A DNA stretch of 64,000 nt from DAOUMF01 sp034408935 (GTDB lineage Bacteria > Chloroflexota > Dehalococcoidia > SM23-28-2 > RBG-16-64-32). The position numbers and the translations under genes were made by a program. The notes beneath the pieces are model-generated. The model saw nothing but the letters and a program-made list of their open reading frames with translations, did not search any database and was not told where the DNA came from. Each line of letters starts with the position of its first letter. Within the stretch, counting starts at the first letter, position 1. Positions 17,493-24,845 of this stretch are shown piece by piece. The stretch lies in NCBI GenBank assembly GCA_034408935.1, contig DAOUMV010000022.1, positions 1-64,000 on the forward strand, given 5' to 3'.

Positions 17493-18122
17493 CTACGGCG
17501 CTGTGAAACACGTCGTGTAGCCCAGCGGCTGGCGGCTCTGCTCCAGGACGTCGAAGCCAAGGGCCCGGCAGAGGTCGCTCACGCTGTCCCGGAGCTGGTA
17601 GTCCGGGTCCACCAAGCTCTCGCTGATCGACAGGACTCCCCCGGGCCTCAACACGCGGCGTAGCTCAGCGACGGCCCGCGGCCTATCCGGGATCTCCCCC
17701 AGAACGGTGAACAGAAAGGCCGCGTCCACGGAGTCATCGGCGAGCGGCAGGTTCAGCGCGTCGCCCACCACCGGGTCAGCGTTCGTCACATTGCCCTCGT
17801 CCAGGCGCTTCAGCAGCCCGCTGATCATCCCCGGTTGGATGTCCAGGCACAGAAGCCTTCCCTCGGAACCGACCATGCGGCTCGCCTCGATGCTGAAGTA
17901 GCCTATCCCGGGCCCCAGCTCCAGCACCGTATCGCCGGGCTTGAAACCGAACTTCTCCAGGGTAGAGCGCTGCGGGTGTATCAGGGGCCGCAGCGGGTGC
18001 TCCAGTTTGCTCGCTTGAGCGACCGGCATGAGGCTGTGCCGATGCCGCTCCCCGAACCACTGAACCACGTACACGAGCAGAAACGCGCCGCCGGCCAGCA
18101 GAACAACCAAGAGGACCTTCAC
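17493..18122 (-). CDS. Membrane-anchored SAM-dependent methyltransferase
   Basis: 209 residues from GTG at 18122. One N-terminal hydrophobic helix (~3-20) is followed by a class I methyltransferase fold: motif I VLELGPGIGYFSIEA (~66-80), acidic motif II LCLDIQPG, GDALNLPLADDSVDAAF and the post-motif LRRVLRPGGVLSI. The substrate is not evident; the ELRRVLRPGG pattern is typical of methyltransf_11 enzymes acting on small molecules or lipids. It has its own promoter and is convergent with glnA. Confidence 0.85.
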   Translation of the reverse strand: MKVLLVVLLAGGAFLLVYVVQWFGERHRHSLMPVAQASKLEHPLRPLIHPQRSTLEKFGFKPGDTVLELGPGIGYFSIEASRMVGSEGRLLCLDIQPGMISGLLKRLDEGNVTNADPVVGDALNLPLADDSVDAAFLFTVLGEIPDRPRAVAELRRVLRPGGVLSISESLVDPDYQLRDSVSDLCRALGFDVLEQSRQPLGYTTCFTAP

Positions 18123-18146
18123 GACTCACATGGGCAATCAGGCTCG

Positions 18147-18174
18147 ATTATGACACCGAACGAGCGCTTGTCAA
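18147..18174 (-). promoter_or_regulatory. Promoter of the methyltransferase gene
   Basis: TTGACA (18174-18169), 16 bases, CATAAT (18152-18147), some 25 bases before the GTG start. The boxes and the following CGA are identical to those at 18842-18869. Confidence 0.65.
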
Positions 18175-18206
18175 GGGCAGCGGCTCAGGGCAGCGACTCC
18201 CCGGGG

Positions 18207-18242
18207 AAAAAGAACACAGGGGGCCGGATACCGCCCCCTGTG
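18207..18242 (-). terminator. Intrinsic terminator after the zinc-ribbon gene
   Basis: CACAGGGGGCGG pairs with CCGGCCCCCTGTG-type sequence around a short loop (18215-18242), followed on the minus strand by TTCTTTTT (18214-18207). A textbook rho-independent terminator about 18 bases after the stop of the zinc-ribbon gene. Confidence 0.8.
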
Positions 18243-18259
18243 CCGTTTCTGTCGCTCTT

Positions 18260-18586
18260 CTAGTAGCGTCCCCGTGAGGACGGCTGCTTGCTGAAGCAAT
18301 CGCTGCAATACACTGGTCGATCGCCGCGCGGCTGGAACGGAACTTCCGTGTCCTTGCCGCACTGCGCGCACACCGCCGGATACATCTCTCGACGGGATGA
18401 CCCATAGCCGCCGGAGCTGCCGTAGCCACCGCCGCCGCGATCGCGCCGGCGTGCCTGACGGCAGGAAGGGCAGCGCTTTGGGTCGTTGTCGTAGCCCTTG
18501 TCCGCGTGATACTGCTGATCGTCCGCGCTGAATGTGAACGAATCGCCGCAGTCCTGACAAGTTAGCGTCCTGTCTTCGTAACTCAT
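18260..18586 (-). CDS. Small double zinc-ribbon protein
   Basis: 108 residues. The ATG at 18586 has AAAGGAGG upstream, deciding it over an earlier in-frame start. The N-terminal half has CQDCGDSFTFSADDQ...CPSCR; the C-terminal half has CAQCGKDTEVPF...PVYCSDCF. A Gly/Ser/Tyr/Arg-rich linker joins them. The family is common in Chloroflexota genomes as a highly expressed CxxC_CxxC zinc-ribbon protein of unknown role; nucleic-acid binding is plausible. It is monocistronic, with a strong terminator downstream. Confidence 0.85.
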   Translation of the reverse strand: MSYEDRTLTCQDCGDSFTFSADDQQYHADKGYDNDPKRCPSCRQARRRDRGGGGYGSSGGYGSSRREMYPAVCAQCGKDTEVPFQPRGDRPVYCSDCFSKQPSSRGRY

Positions 18587-18765
18587 GGATGACCTCCTTT
18601 CCCTCAATAGTTGGCGAGGGTCAGGTCACCTGAGTCCAGGACGTTTTGGCGATCCCGGGGAGCACGAAACGCTCACCACCGTAGTCAGGGTAACACGGCC
18701 ACCATATTTCCACAACGCTTGCCTGGCCGCTAGGCCGCGCCCGATTTTGTCCCTCCTACCCCGCG

Positions 18766-18815
18766 GCCGGCCCCGGTCGCTTCGCCCGGCCAGCAGGAGA
18801 ACCAGAAGAACCCGT
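18766..18815 (-). pseudogene. Possible degraded fragment of an acr3 3' end
   Basis: Minus-strand TTCTTCTGG...CTGGCCGGGCGAAGCGACCGG and GCCGGCCGCGGGGTAGGAGG resemble the last ~50 bases of acr3 at 22813-22865 and its duplicate at 21795. Short and GC-rich, so chance similarity is possible. Confidence 0.35.
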
Positions 18816-18841
18816 AGCGCACGCATCGACAGTCAGGGTCG

Positions 18842-18869
18842 ATTATGGCGACTGGCGATGGTTTGTCAA
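18842..18869 (-). promoter_or_regulatory. Orphan promoter, twin of the methyltransferase promoter
   Basis: TTGACA (18869-18864), 16 bases, CATAAT (18847-18842), with the same downstream TCGA as at 18147. It points into a 66-codon frame (18626-18826) that looks non-coding apart from the fragment above. Probably left from a rearrangement. Confidence 0.5.
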
Positions 18870-18873
18870 GACC

Positions 18874-18942
18874 TGGAGACCGAATGGCCCGCCTACTGGC
18901 CAGGTCATCGACTACGAACTCAGGCGCTACCTGCCGATCCTG
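18874..18942 (+). pseudogene. Fragment of a second glnA 3' end
   Basis: GGTCATCGACTACGAACTC and CGCTACCTGCCGATCCTG match the end of glnA (17450-17488) and encode QVIDYELRRYLPIL. A two-base deletion just before separates it from the still recognisable TEW.AY part. No other glnA sequence is nearby. The remaining part of 18587-18996 has no recognisable gene. Confidence 0.6.
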
Positions 18943-18996
18943 CGTTGGAGGCTTCCACGAGCTGGCCCACTGCCACCAGTCCAGCTCCAAGCCAAG

Positions 18997-19224
18997 CTAC
19001 CGACCTGAGGAGTTGCCGGTGGCATCGACGTCCAAGTTCACTCCGGTGGTCCACAGATAGATTTGAGCGCGAAGGCTATTATGGTTAGGCCGCGTCACGT
19101 CCAGAGGAGCAGAAATGGCGGACCAGTTTGTGGAGCACACCGTGAAATTTGTCCTGCCCTGCTCGTTATTTCCGCCCAAGCCCCACAGGGAAAGGCGGCC
19201 GTCTACGCACGCTCCCGGGCCCAC
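18997..19224 (-). pseudogene. Frame-shifted tail of the M23 peptidase gene
   Basis: This stretch encodes ACVDGRLSLWGLGG, CSTNWSAISAPLDVTRPNHN and RAQIYLW, the second half of the third surface module of the gene upstream, but in another frame. Compared with the intact modules at 19650 and 20095, ten bases (CTCCCCCACG on the coding strand) are missing at about 19215. A repaired gene would run 20897-18997 and encode about 636 residues. Confidence 0.85.
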
Positions 19225-20897
19225 ACGGAGAAGACGTAGCTCTCCCCGGGGGACGGTGTCACAGTAGTGACGTCTTGAAAGATAGACCCGCCCGTCCCGG
19301 TTGTATTCGTTTGCAGGTACCAGGCCCCGTTCTTGGCGGTGCCGTTCTTGTACCTGGCCCAGTTTGTTACCCCGCCTGGCGGATTAAGTCGCTGCCAGTA
19401 AGGGGCCCCCAATGACGCGCTTCGCTCAAACGAAGCATACGAAAGTGAGTTCATATAGACTCTGGTGCCATCGAAATCGTAGTTTACATTCGCCGAAAGT
19501 AAGTAGATCTGGGCCCTTAGGGCAGTATGTCCCGAATTAGCCACGTCCAGCGGTGTGGAAATGGCGGCCCAGTTTGTGGAGCAGACGGTGAAACTTGTCT
19601 TGCCTTGCTGGTTACTTCCGCCGCCCAAGCCCCACAGGGAAAGGCGGCCGTCTACGCACGCTCCCGTGGGGGAGCGGGCCCGCACGGAGAAGACGTGGCT
19701 CTCCCCGGGGGACAGGACGATCTGCATATCCTGATAGATAGAGGAGCCTGCCTGGCTCGTATTTGTCTGGAGGTACCATAACCCGCTCTTGGCGGTGCCG
19801 TTCTTGTACACATTCCAGTTCGTTGCGCCTGGGTTCATGCGCTGCCAGTAAGAAGTGTCTTCTCGTTCAAAGGAGGCGTTCTTGTTCGCGACCTGGATTA
19901 CTTCAGTGGAGTCAATGTCAAAGTTGGTATGCAGTGTGAATAGGTAGATTTGAGCGCGAAGGCTATTATGGTTGGGCCGCGTCACGTCCAGAGGAGCAGA
20001 AATGGCGGCCCAGTTTGTGGAGCAGACCTTGAATTCTGTTTTGCCCTGCTCGTTATTTCCGAGGCCCCACAGGGAAAGGCGGCCGTCTACGCACGCTCCC
20101 GTGGGGGAGCGGGCCCACACGGAGAAGACGTAGCTCTCCCCGGGGGACGGTGTCACAGTACTGACGTCTTGATAGACAGACCCGCCCGTTACACTGGTAT
20201 TCATCTCCATGAACCAAGAGCCGCTGTGTGGCGAGGGCGAATCCCACGCTGTGTAATTAGTGTCTCCAAGGCGGTCCCAACCGGTCGTGGTTCCCGTCTC
20301 AAATGAGGCGTTGGTCAAAACGTTCCTAACGTCAGGCGGCCGGGAAGTCCAGGAGGGGGAGGGGTCGTTTGGATTGCTCCCGCAGCCGACCCCATTTTCA
20401 ACGGAGTATCCATACCAGCCGAAGCCGCTCACCCCCGACATCGGCTCCGGCCTGTAGGCCGCTCCGTTTAGCTGCATGAGGAAGTGGAGATGGACACCAT
20501 CTGCCCAGCCGGTGTCACCTGCATAGCCCACAGTCTGACCCTGCGACACTGTCTGACCGTTGGATACTGCGAAACCGTATAGGTGCGCGTAATAGGATAC
20601 GTATCCACCGTCATGAGCGACGATCACATAATTGCCCAACGAGCCGCTGTAACCCCTCGTCGCCGTGCCGCCGGATACCGCGCTGACATTCTCCCAGGGT
20701 CCGAACGCAAAGTCGATAGCGTAGTAGGCACTCCCCGTGTGATACATGCACCCGTAGGTGTAGCCGCCGTTGATGCGGTGCTGGTGGCCGGTGGGCCAGG
20801 GGAGCTGAAGGGCGGGGGCGGCGCGCGCAGTCGAGCCGCCACTGGCGACGGCCAGCAGCAGGGCCAGCAAGGTGACCAGCGCCAGTCGTAGCTTCAT
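19203..20897 (-). CDS. Secreted M23 (LytM) peptidase with repeated C-terminal modules, truncated by frameshift
   Basis: 564 residues from ATG at 20897 with GGGGAGG upstream. Signal peptide at 1-27. M23/LytM domain ~30-155: HTGSAYYAIDF, NYVIVAHDGGYVSYYAHL and HLHFLMQ supply the usual His/Asp zinc ligands and catalytic His, so a glycyl or peptidoglycan endopeptidase. A Pro-rich linker follows, then three homologous ~130-residue modules (NASFE..., YQDV...PSPGESYVFSVWAR, ACVDGRLSLWGLG, STNWAAIS.PLDV, LRAQIYL), probably carbohydrate-binding-like beta-sandwiches. The third module stops early at ERA because of a ten-base deletion; its remainder lies at 18997-19224. The protein may still be secreted and active. 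Confidence 0.9.
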   Translation of the reverse strand: MKLRLALVTLLALLLAVASGGSTARAAPALQLPWPTGHQHRINGGYTYGCMYHTGSAYYAIDFAFGPWENVSAVSGGTATRGYSGSLGNYVIVAHDGGYVSYYAHLYGFAVSNGQTVSQGQTVGYAGDTGWADGVHLHFLMQLNGAAYRPEPMSGVSGFGWYGYSVENGVGCGSNPNDPSPSWTSRPPDVRNVLTNASFETGTTTGWDRLGDTNYTAWDSPSPHSGSWFMEMNTSVTGGSVYQDVSTVTPSPGESYVFSVWARSPTGACVDGRLSLWGLGNNEQGKTEFKVCSTNWAAISAPLDVTRPNHNSLRAQIYLFTLHTNFDIDSTEVIQVANKNASFEREDTSYWQRMNPGATNWNVYKNGTAKSGLWYLQTNTSQAGSSIYQDMQIVLSPGESHVFSVRARSPTGACVDGRLSLWGLGGGSNQQGKTSFTVCSTNWAAISTPLDVANSGHTALRAQIYLLSANVNYDFDGTRVYMNSLSYASFERSASLGAPYWQRLNPPGGVTNWARYKNGTAKNGAWYLQTNTTGTGGSIFQDVTTVTPSPGESYVFSVWARERA

Positions 20898-20916
20898 CGC
20901 CCTCCCCTCAGGGCGG

Positions 20917-21681
20917 TCATTTGCTGAACTGAAAGCTGCTCGCTATCTGCAGAAACGTCGTCTCATCGGGGTCTGCCCCAGTGAAATGCGCGACGAGGCA
21001 GAACCGGTAGCCCACGTGGTCAGCCGCCACCTGATGAGAACGGCTGAAGTTCGACTCATCCGGTAGACCTGGGTAGTCCACCGCCGTGTCGTAGACGGTC
21101 AGTACTTCCCATCCCGGAACCCCCCCCAGCGCCCTCGGGCTGGAGGAGTCCTCCGGCTGGCATGTGGGCAGATCCGCTTCTAGACTGGCGGCGAATACCT
21201 CTACCTTGACTGAATTGGGCGGAAAGTACGGCTGCGTCCACTCGCTCCGGTCATAGCTGAAGAAGCTAACGACGGAGATATCTCCTACACCTACAACACC
21301 AGGAGGCCGCTGTTCACCGGCCGTTTCGAGTTCCCAGGTGGACGGATATCGGACGGTGAAACGGCCTCTGGGGTCGGTGTATGTGGCCCATTCATCGGGG
21401 ACAGGCTCGGGCGATGGGAAGGGCGTTGTTATCGGGACGACCGTACCCTCGAGACCTCCGCCCCCTGCGCCGCCTGGCGGCTCGGTTGGCTCCGCAGTCT
21501 CCGGCGGCGGCTCCGTTGGCGTCGGGGTCTCCTGCGCGGGCTCCTCTGTAGGCGTCTGCGCCGCGGGAGTTGGGGCCGGGGTGTCGGAAGGCGGCGTGGG
21601 AGTGGCGGTCTCCCGCCCTGAGTCCCCGCAGGCAGCCAGAAACAGCAGGCTTGCCAGCAGCGCGACAATGATGGGCTTCAT
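20917..21681 (-). CDS. Lipoprotein, paralogue A of a tandem pair
   Basis: 254 residues from ATG at 21681 with AAGGGGAG upstream. A lipobox LFLAAC gives a lipidated Cys at ~18. A Thr/Pro/Glu linker of ~60 residues follows, then a globular domain (~95-254) beginning YTDPRGRFTVRYPSTWELE and ending TTFLQIASSFQFSK, the general pattern of PsbP/DUF1795-like domains. Function unknown. It is paralogous to 21966-22700: signal and linker are almost identical in DNA while the domain has diverged strongly. It lies 19 bases before the M23 peptidase gene. Confidence 0.82.
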   Translation of the reverse strand: MKPIIVALLASLLFLAACGDSGRETATPTPPSDTPAPTPAAQTPTEEPAQETPTPTEPPPETAEPTEPPGGAGGGGLEGTVVPITTPFPSPEPVPDEWATYTDPRGRFTVRYPSTWELETAGEQRPPGVVGVGDISVVSFFSYDRSEWTQPYFPPNSVKVEVFAASLEADLPTCQPEDSSSPRALGGVPGWEVLTVYDTAVDYPGLPDESNFSRSHQVAADHVGYRFCLVAHFTGADPDETTFLQIASSFQFSK

Positions 21682-21794
21682 TTGGGCTCTCCCCTTGCTC
21701 GCTTCATCATTTTACTCCCCCTGAAGAACAACGTGCCAAGCTTCCGGCAGATACGACATGCTGAAAGCTTCGCGAAAGGCGGCCCCTTCGCCTC

Positions 21795-21944
21795 CTAGCC
21801 CGCGGCCGGCGCTGGCCGCCTCGCCCGGCCGTCCGGGGAGAAGAGGAGTCGGCTGGCCCACAGCGACACGTACACCAGGCCGACGAGCACCGGCACCTCG
21901 ATGAGCGGGCCGACCACAGCCGCGAACGCCTGCCTAGCGTTCAT
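21795..21944 (-). pseudogene. Duplicated 3' end of acr3
   Basis: A 49-codon frame reads QAFAAVVGPLIEVPVLVGLV and SLWASRLLFSPDGRARRPAP to the same terminal AAG-stop as acr3 at 22813. It is the truncated arm of a tandem duplication. The first three codons are unrelated. An ATG is present but it directly abuts GGGAGG, too close for initiation. Confidence 0.85.
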
Positions 21945-21965
21945 CCTCCCTCCCTTTCAGGGTAC

Positions 21966-22700
21966 TCAGTCAGTGAACTGAAAGCTGCTCGCTATCTGCA
22001 AGAACGTCTCTTCGTCGGGAGTGTCCTGTGCGAAATACGCGGTCAGGGAAAAGCAGTACCCATCGTAGAACGCCTCTACAATATGAGTTCGCGTCAGCCG
22101 ACCTGCCAAGGCGTCGTCGGAGGGGCTGAAGGTCAAGATCCGCTGCCACCCGGACACGCTGCCTAAGACAGCAGGCGAGGCCCCGTCGGGCGCTACCCTG
22201 CAATCCCAGCCCGTCGCCGGTGCGTATACTATCACGTCCACTTTGATGGATCCGCGGGCAATTTCTGGATCTGTGGTGCCGGGTTCGTAGGTGGTCAGGA
22301 TGACAGTGAGGTACCCTGGCGGCTTCAGCTCGGACGTCGTGTCGTCTTCTAAGAACCACGTAGCCGGGTAGCGGAAGGTAAAACGTCCCTTCGGATCGGA
22401 GTAAGTCGCCCAGTCCGCCGGAACAGGCGGCGGCGAAGGGAGGGGCGTGGTTATTGGGACGGGCGTGAAGTCTCCTCCCCCGCCAGCGCCGCCCGGCGGC
22501 TCGGTTGGCTCCGCAGTCTCCGGCGGCTGCTCCGTTGGTGTCGGGGTCTCCTGCGCGGGCTCCTCTGTAGGCGTCTGCGCCGCGGGAGTCGCGGCCGGGG
22601 TGTCGGAAGGCGGCGTGGGAGTGGCGGTCTCCCGTCCTGAGTCCCCGCAGGCAGCCAGAAACAGCAGGCTTGCCAGCAGCGCGGCAATGATGGACTTCAT
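21966..22700 (-). CDS. Lipoprotein, paralogue B of a tandem pair
   Basis: 244 residues from ATG at 22700. Same lipobox LFLAAC and Thr/Pro/Glu linker as paralogue A. The domain (~90-244) starts YSDPKGRFTFRYPATWFLED and ends ETFLQIASSFQFTD, PsbP/DUF1795-like by pattern only. It lies 112 bases downstream of acr3 in the same orientation and is probably the source or sister of paralogue A. It should be anchored outside the membrane; ligand unknown. Confidence 0.82.
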   Translation of the reverse strand: MKSIIAALLASLLFLAACGDSGRETATPTPPSDTPAATPAAQTPTEEPAQETPTPTEQPPETAEPTEPPGGAGGGGDFTPVPITTPLPSPPPVPADWATYSDPKGRFTFRYPATWFLEDDTTSELKPPGYLTVILTTYEPGTTDPEIARGSIKVDVIVYAPATGWDCRVAPDGASPAVLGSVSGWQRILTFSPSDDALAGRLTRTHIVEAFYDGYCFSLTAYFAQDTPDEETFLQIASSFQFTD

Positions 22701-22812
22701 TTGGCCTCTCCCCTTGCTCGCTCTGTCATTCTACCCCCCCGAAGAACAACGTGCCAAGCTTCCGGCAGATACGACATGGAGAAAGCTTCGCGAAAGGCGA
22801 CCCCTTCGCCTC

Positions 22813-23931
22813 CTAGCCCGCGGCCGGCGCCGGCCGCCTCGCCCGGCCGTCGGGGGCGAAGAAGAAGCGGCTGGCCCACAGCGAGACGTACACCAGGCCG
22901 ACGAGCACCGGCACCTCGATGAGCGGGCCGACCACCGCCGCGAACGCCTGGCCCGAATCGAGGCCGAAGACGCCGATGGCGACAGCGATGGCCAGTTCGA
23001 AGTTGTTGCTGGCGGCGGTGAAGGAGAGGGTAGCCGTATCGGCGTAGCGGAATCCTGCCCTCCAGGACAGGACGTACGATACACCGAACATGATGAGGAA
23101 GTAGAAGAGAAGCGGCACAGCGATCCGCAGCACGTCCAGGGGCAGGTCCACGATGTACTCGCCCTTGAGCGAGAACATCACGACGATGGTGAACAGCAGG
23201 CCCACGATGGCCGTAGGGCCGAGCCTCGGCATGAACCTCGTCTCGAACCAATCGCGCCCCTTCGTCCGGATGACGGCGAAGCGGGTGATGATGCCGGCCG
23301 CGAGCGGCACGCCCAGGAAGATGAGAACGCTGCGGGCCACCTGCCACATCGAGACATGCACGGCCTCGCCACCGCCGCTGCCCCACGGTATCCAGGCGGA
23401 CGCCACGCTCACGAAGAAGTAGGCGTACAGCGAATAGAACAGTATCTGAAACACGGAGTTCAGGGCCACCAGCACCGCGCAGTGGTCGTTGTCTCCGCCT
23501 GCCATCATGTTCCAGATCAGTACCATCGCGATGCATCGCGCCAGCCCCACGATGATCAGTCCCACGCGATACTCCGGAAGGTCGGGCAGGAAGATCCAGG
23601 CCAGGATGAACATGATCACGGGGCCGACGATCCAGTTCAGCCCCAGCGACACACTGAACATCCTCCACGCCGTGGCTACCTTCGAGAGCTGCTCGTACTG
23701 CACCTTGGTCAGCACCGGATACATCATCCACAGCAGGCCGATGGCGATGGGCAGCGATACGGTGTCGATGCGCAGGGCATCGATGGCGTCGGCGGTGTCC
23801 GGCCAGATGCGGCCCAGGCCGACGCCCAGGGCCATGGCCGCGAAGATCCATAGCGGCAGGAAGCGGTCCAGGACGCCGAGCTGCCCGACGACGCCTCCTG
23901 CTCGCGACTGGGTAACGGCGTCTGCTGTCAT
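22813..23931 (-). CDS. acr3: ACR3-family arsenite efflux permease
   Basis: 372 residues from ATG at 23931, with about ten membrane helices. The hallmark GLARCIAMVLIWN contains the conserved Cys essential in ACR3 transporters; the second half carries TLSFTAASNNFELAIAVAIG and FAAVVGPLIEVPVLV. It exports arsenite (and possibly antimonite) using the membrane potential. It is the last gene of an arsR-ferredoxin-acr3 unit. Its 3' end has been duplicated at 21795. Confidence 0.95.
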   Translation of the reverse strand: MTADAVTQSRAGGVVGQLGVLDRFLPLWIFAAMALGVGLGRIWPDTADAIDALRIDTVSLPIAIGLLWMMYPVLTKVQYEQLSKVATAWRMFSVSLGLNWIVGPVIMFILAWIFLPDLPEYRVGLIIVGLARCIAMVLIWNMMAGGDNDHCAVLVALNSVFQILFYSLYAYFFVSVASAWIPWGSGGGEAVHVSMWQVARSVLIFLGVPLAAGIITRFAVIRTKGRDWFETRFMPRLGPTAIVGLLFTIVVMFSLKGEYIVDLPLDVLRIAVPLLFYFLIMFGVSYVLSWRAGFRYADTATLSFTAASNNFELAIAVAIGVFGLDSGQAFAAVVGPLIEVPVLVGLVYVSLWASRFFFAPDGRARRPAPAAG

Positions 23932-23958
23932 CGGTCTGTTGGCTCCCGCACGCCGGGG

Positions 23959-24237
23959 CTACATCCCGGCCCGCTGCCTGCGCAACTGCATGAGGAGCAT
24001 GTTCAGGTCGCGCCTCTCCATGAAGTGAATGGCGTTCTGGGGGCAGATCGCCTGGCATCTGGAGCACCCGACGGGGCAGTTCAGCGGACGCGCCACGTCC
24101 AGCTTGCCCTCGACCTCCTCGTACACGTCGTGGGGGCAGAACTCCAGGCACTTCAGGCAGTTGTCACACAACTCCGGGTTGATGATGGGGAACCAGGGGA
24201 TCTCCCCCCGCGGTATTCCCTGGTAGAGCTCAGTCAT
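23959..24237 (-). CDS. 2[4Fe-4S] ferredoxin-like protein in the ars operon
   Basis: 92 residues from ATG at 24237 with GAGGATAGAG upstream; an earlier in-frame ATG lacks a site. Two cluster motifs: CDNCLKCLEFCP and CPVGCSRCQAICP, the first normal and the second with an extra two residues before the Cys ladder. No signal peptide. It lies 27 bases before acr3 and after arsR, so probably co-transcribed. A redox role in arsenic handling is possible but unproven. Confidence 0.88.
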   Translation of the reverse strand: MTELYQGIPRGEIPWFPIINPELCDNCLKCLEFCPHDVYEEVEGKLDVARPLNCPVGCSRCQAICPQNAIHFMERRDLNMLLMQLRRQRAGM

Positions 24238-24281
24238 CTCTCTATCCTCCGTCCTCTTCTGTGGGCGCAATGAAGAAGGGG

Positions 24282-24303
24282 CACATCAGCATCCGTTGAT
24301 ATG
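24282..24303. promoter_or_regulatory. Possible second ArsR site
   Basis: Near-palindrome CACATCA-8-TGATATG between arsR and the ferredoxin gene; one mismatch in seven. It resembles the stronger site at 24723-24744 but has an 8-base rather than 6-base spacer. Confidence 0.4.
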
Positions 24304-24322
24304 TCTCCAGAAAAGAAAAGCC

Positions 24323-24706
24323 TCATCGGCGGGCACGGCAGACCTCCTCCGCTTTCCGGCCGCCGGAGGGGGCGCGCAGCGTGAGCAGGTCCGCGAACCG
24401 TTCCCCCAGGGCAGCCGTGGCGCCGGGGTCAGCCCGATAGAATATCCAGCGGCTGTCCTCTTCGTCGCGGCGCCATCGCACCAACCCCACTCGCCGCAGG
24501 ACGGCGAGGTGGTTCGACACCAGGCTCTGCGGCAGGCCGAGAACGTCCTCGATCTCGCACACGCACAGCTCGTCCTTGGTGAGGAGGGCGAAGATCTTCA
24601 GGCGCGTCTCGTCCGCCAGCGCCCGCAGCGGCGGCACGAGGTCATCCGTGGCGGGCGCTCTCACCGAAGCTGTTAGCGGCCGGGGCGCGAGCGGCGTCTT
24701 GTCCAT
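24323..24706 (-). CDS. arsR: ArsR-family metalloregulator
   Basis: 127 residues from ATG at 24706. Winged-helix ArsR fold: LADETRLKIFALL, then ELCVCEIEDVLG with the Cys-x-Cys arsenite-binding pair, then the recognition helix SLVSNHLAVLRRVGLV. It should repress the operon and release DNA on binding As(III). A palindromic operator overlaps its promoter 17 bases upstream. The C-terminus ends with a Cys (EEVCRARR) that might be an extra ligand. Confidence 0.93.
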   Translation of the reverse strand: MDKTPLAPRPLTASVRAPATDDLVPPLRALADETRLKIFALLTKDELCVCEIEDVLGLPQSLVSNHLAVLRRVGLVRWRRDEEDSRWIFYRADPGATAALGERFADLLTLRAPSGGRKAEEVCRARR

Positions 24707-24720
24707 GTCGATACGAGGCC

Positions 24721-24744
24721 ATTATATCACCGCGCAGTGATATA
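24721..24744 (-). promoter_or_regulatory. ArsR operator overlapping the ars promoter
   Basis: Perfect inverted repeat TATATCAC-CGCGCA-GTGATATA at 24723-24744. The -10 box TATAAT (minus strand, 24726-24721) overlaps one arm, so a bound repressor would block the polymerase. The -35 region is weak. Confidence 0.8.
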
Positions 24745-24845
24745 CGGCCACACCTGTCTGTTCAGCCATCCTGGTGCGCTCTTCAGCGCGCGGCCCACCG
24801 TACGAGGTGAACCGCTACCCGCCCATGCTGTAGACTAAGAGCGCA

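Noticed and set aside
18626..18826. 66-codon minus-strand frame behind a good promoter
   Set aside because: Starts like a signal peptide, but the remainder is Arg/Gly-rich and no ribosome site exists; more likely decayed DNA containing an acr3-like tail.
22447..23853. Long plus-strand frame opposite acr3 and a lipoprotein gene
   Set aside because: His/Asp/Gln-rich antisense translation of a membrane protein gene; no independent support.
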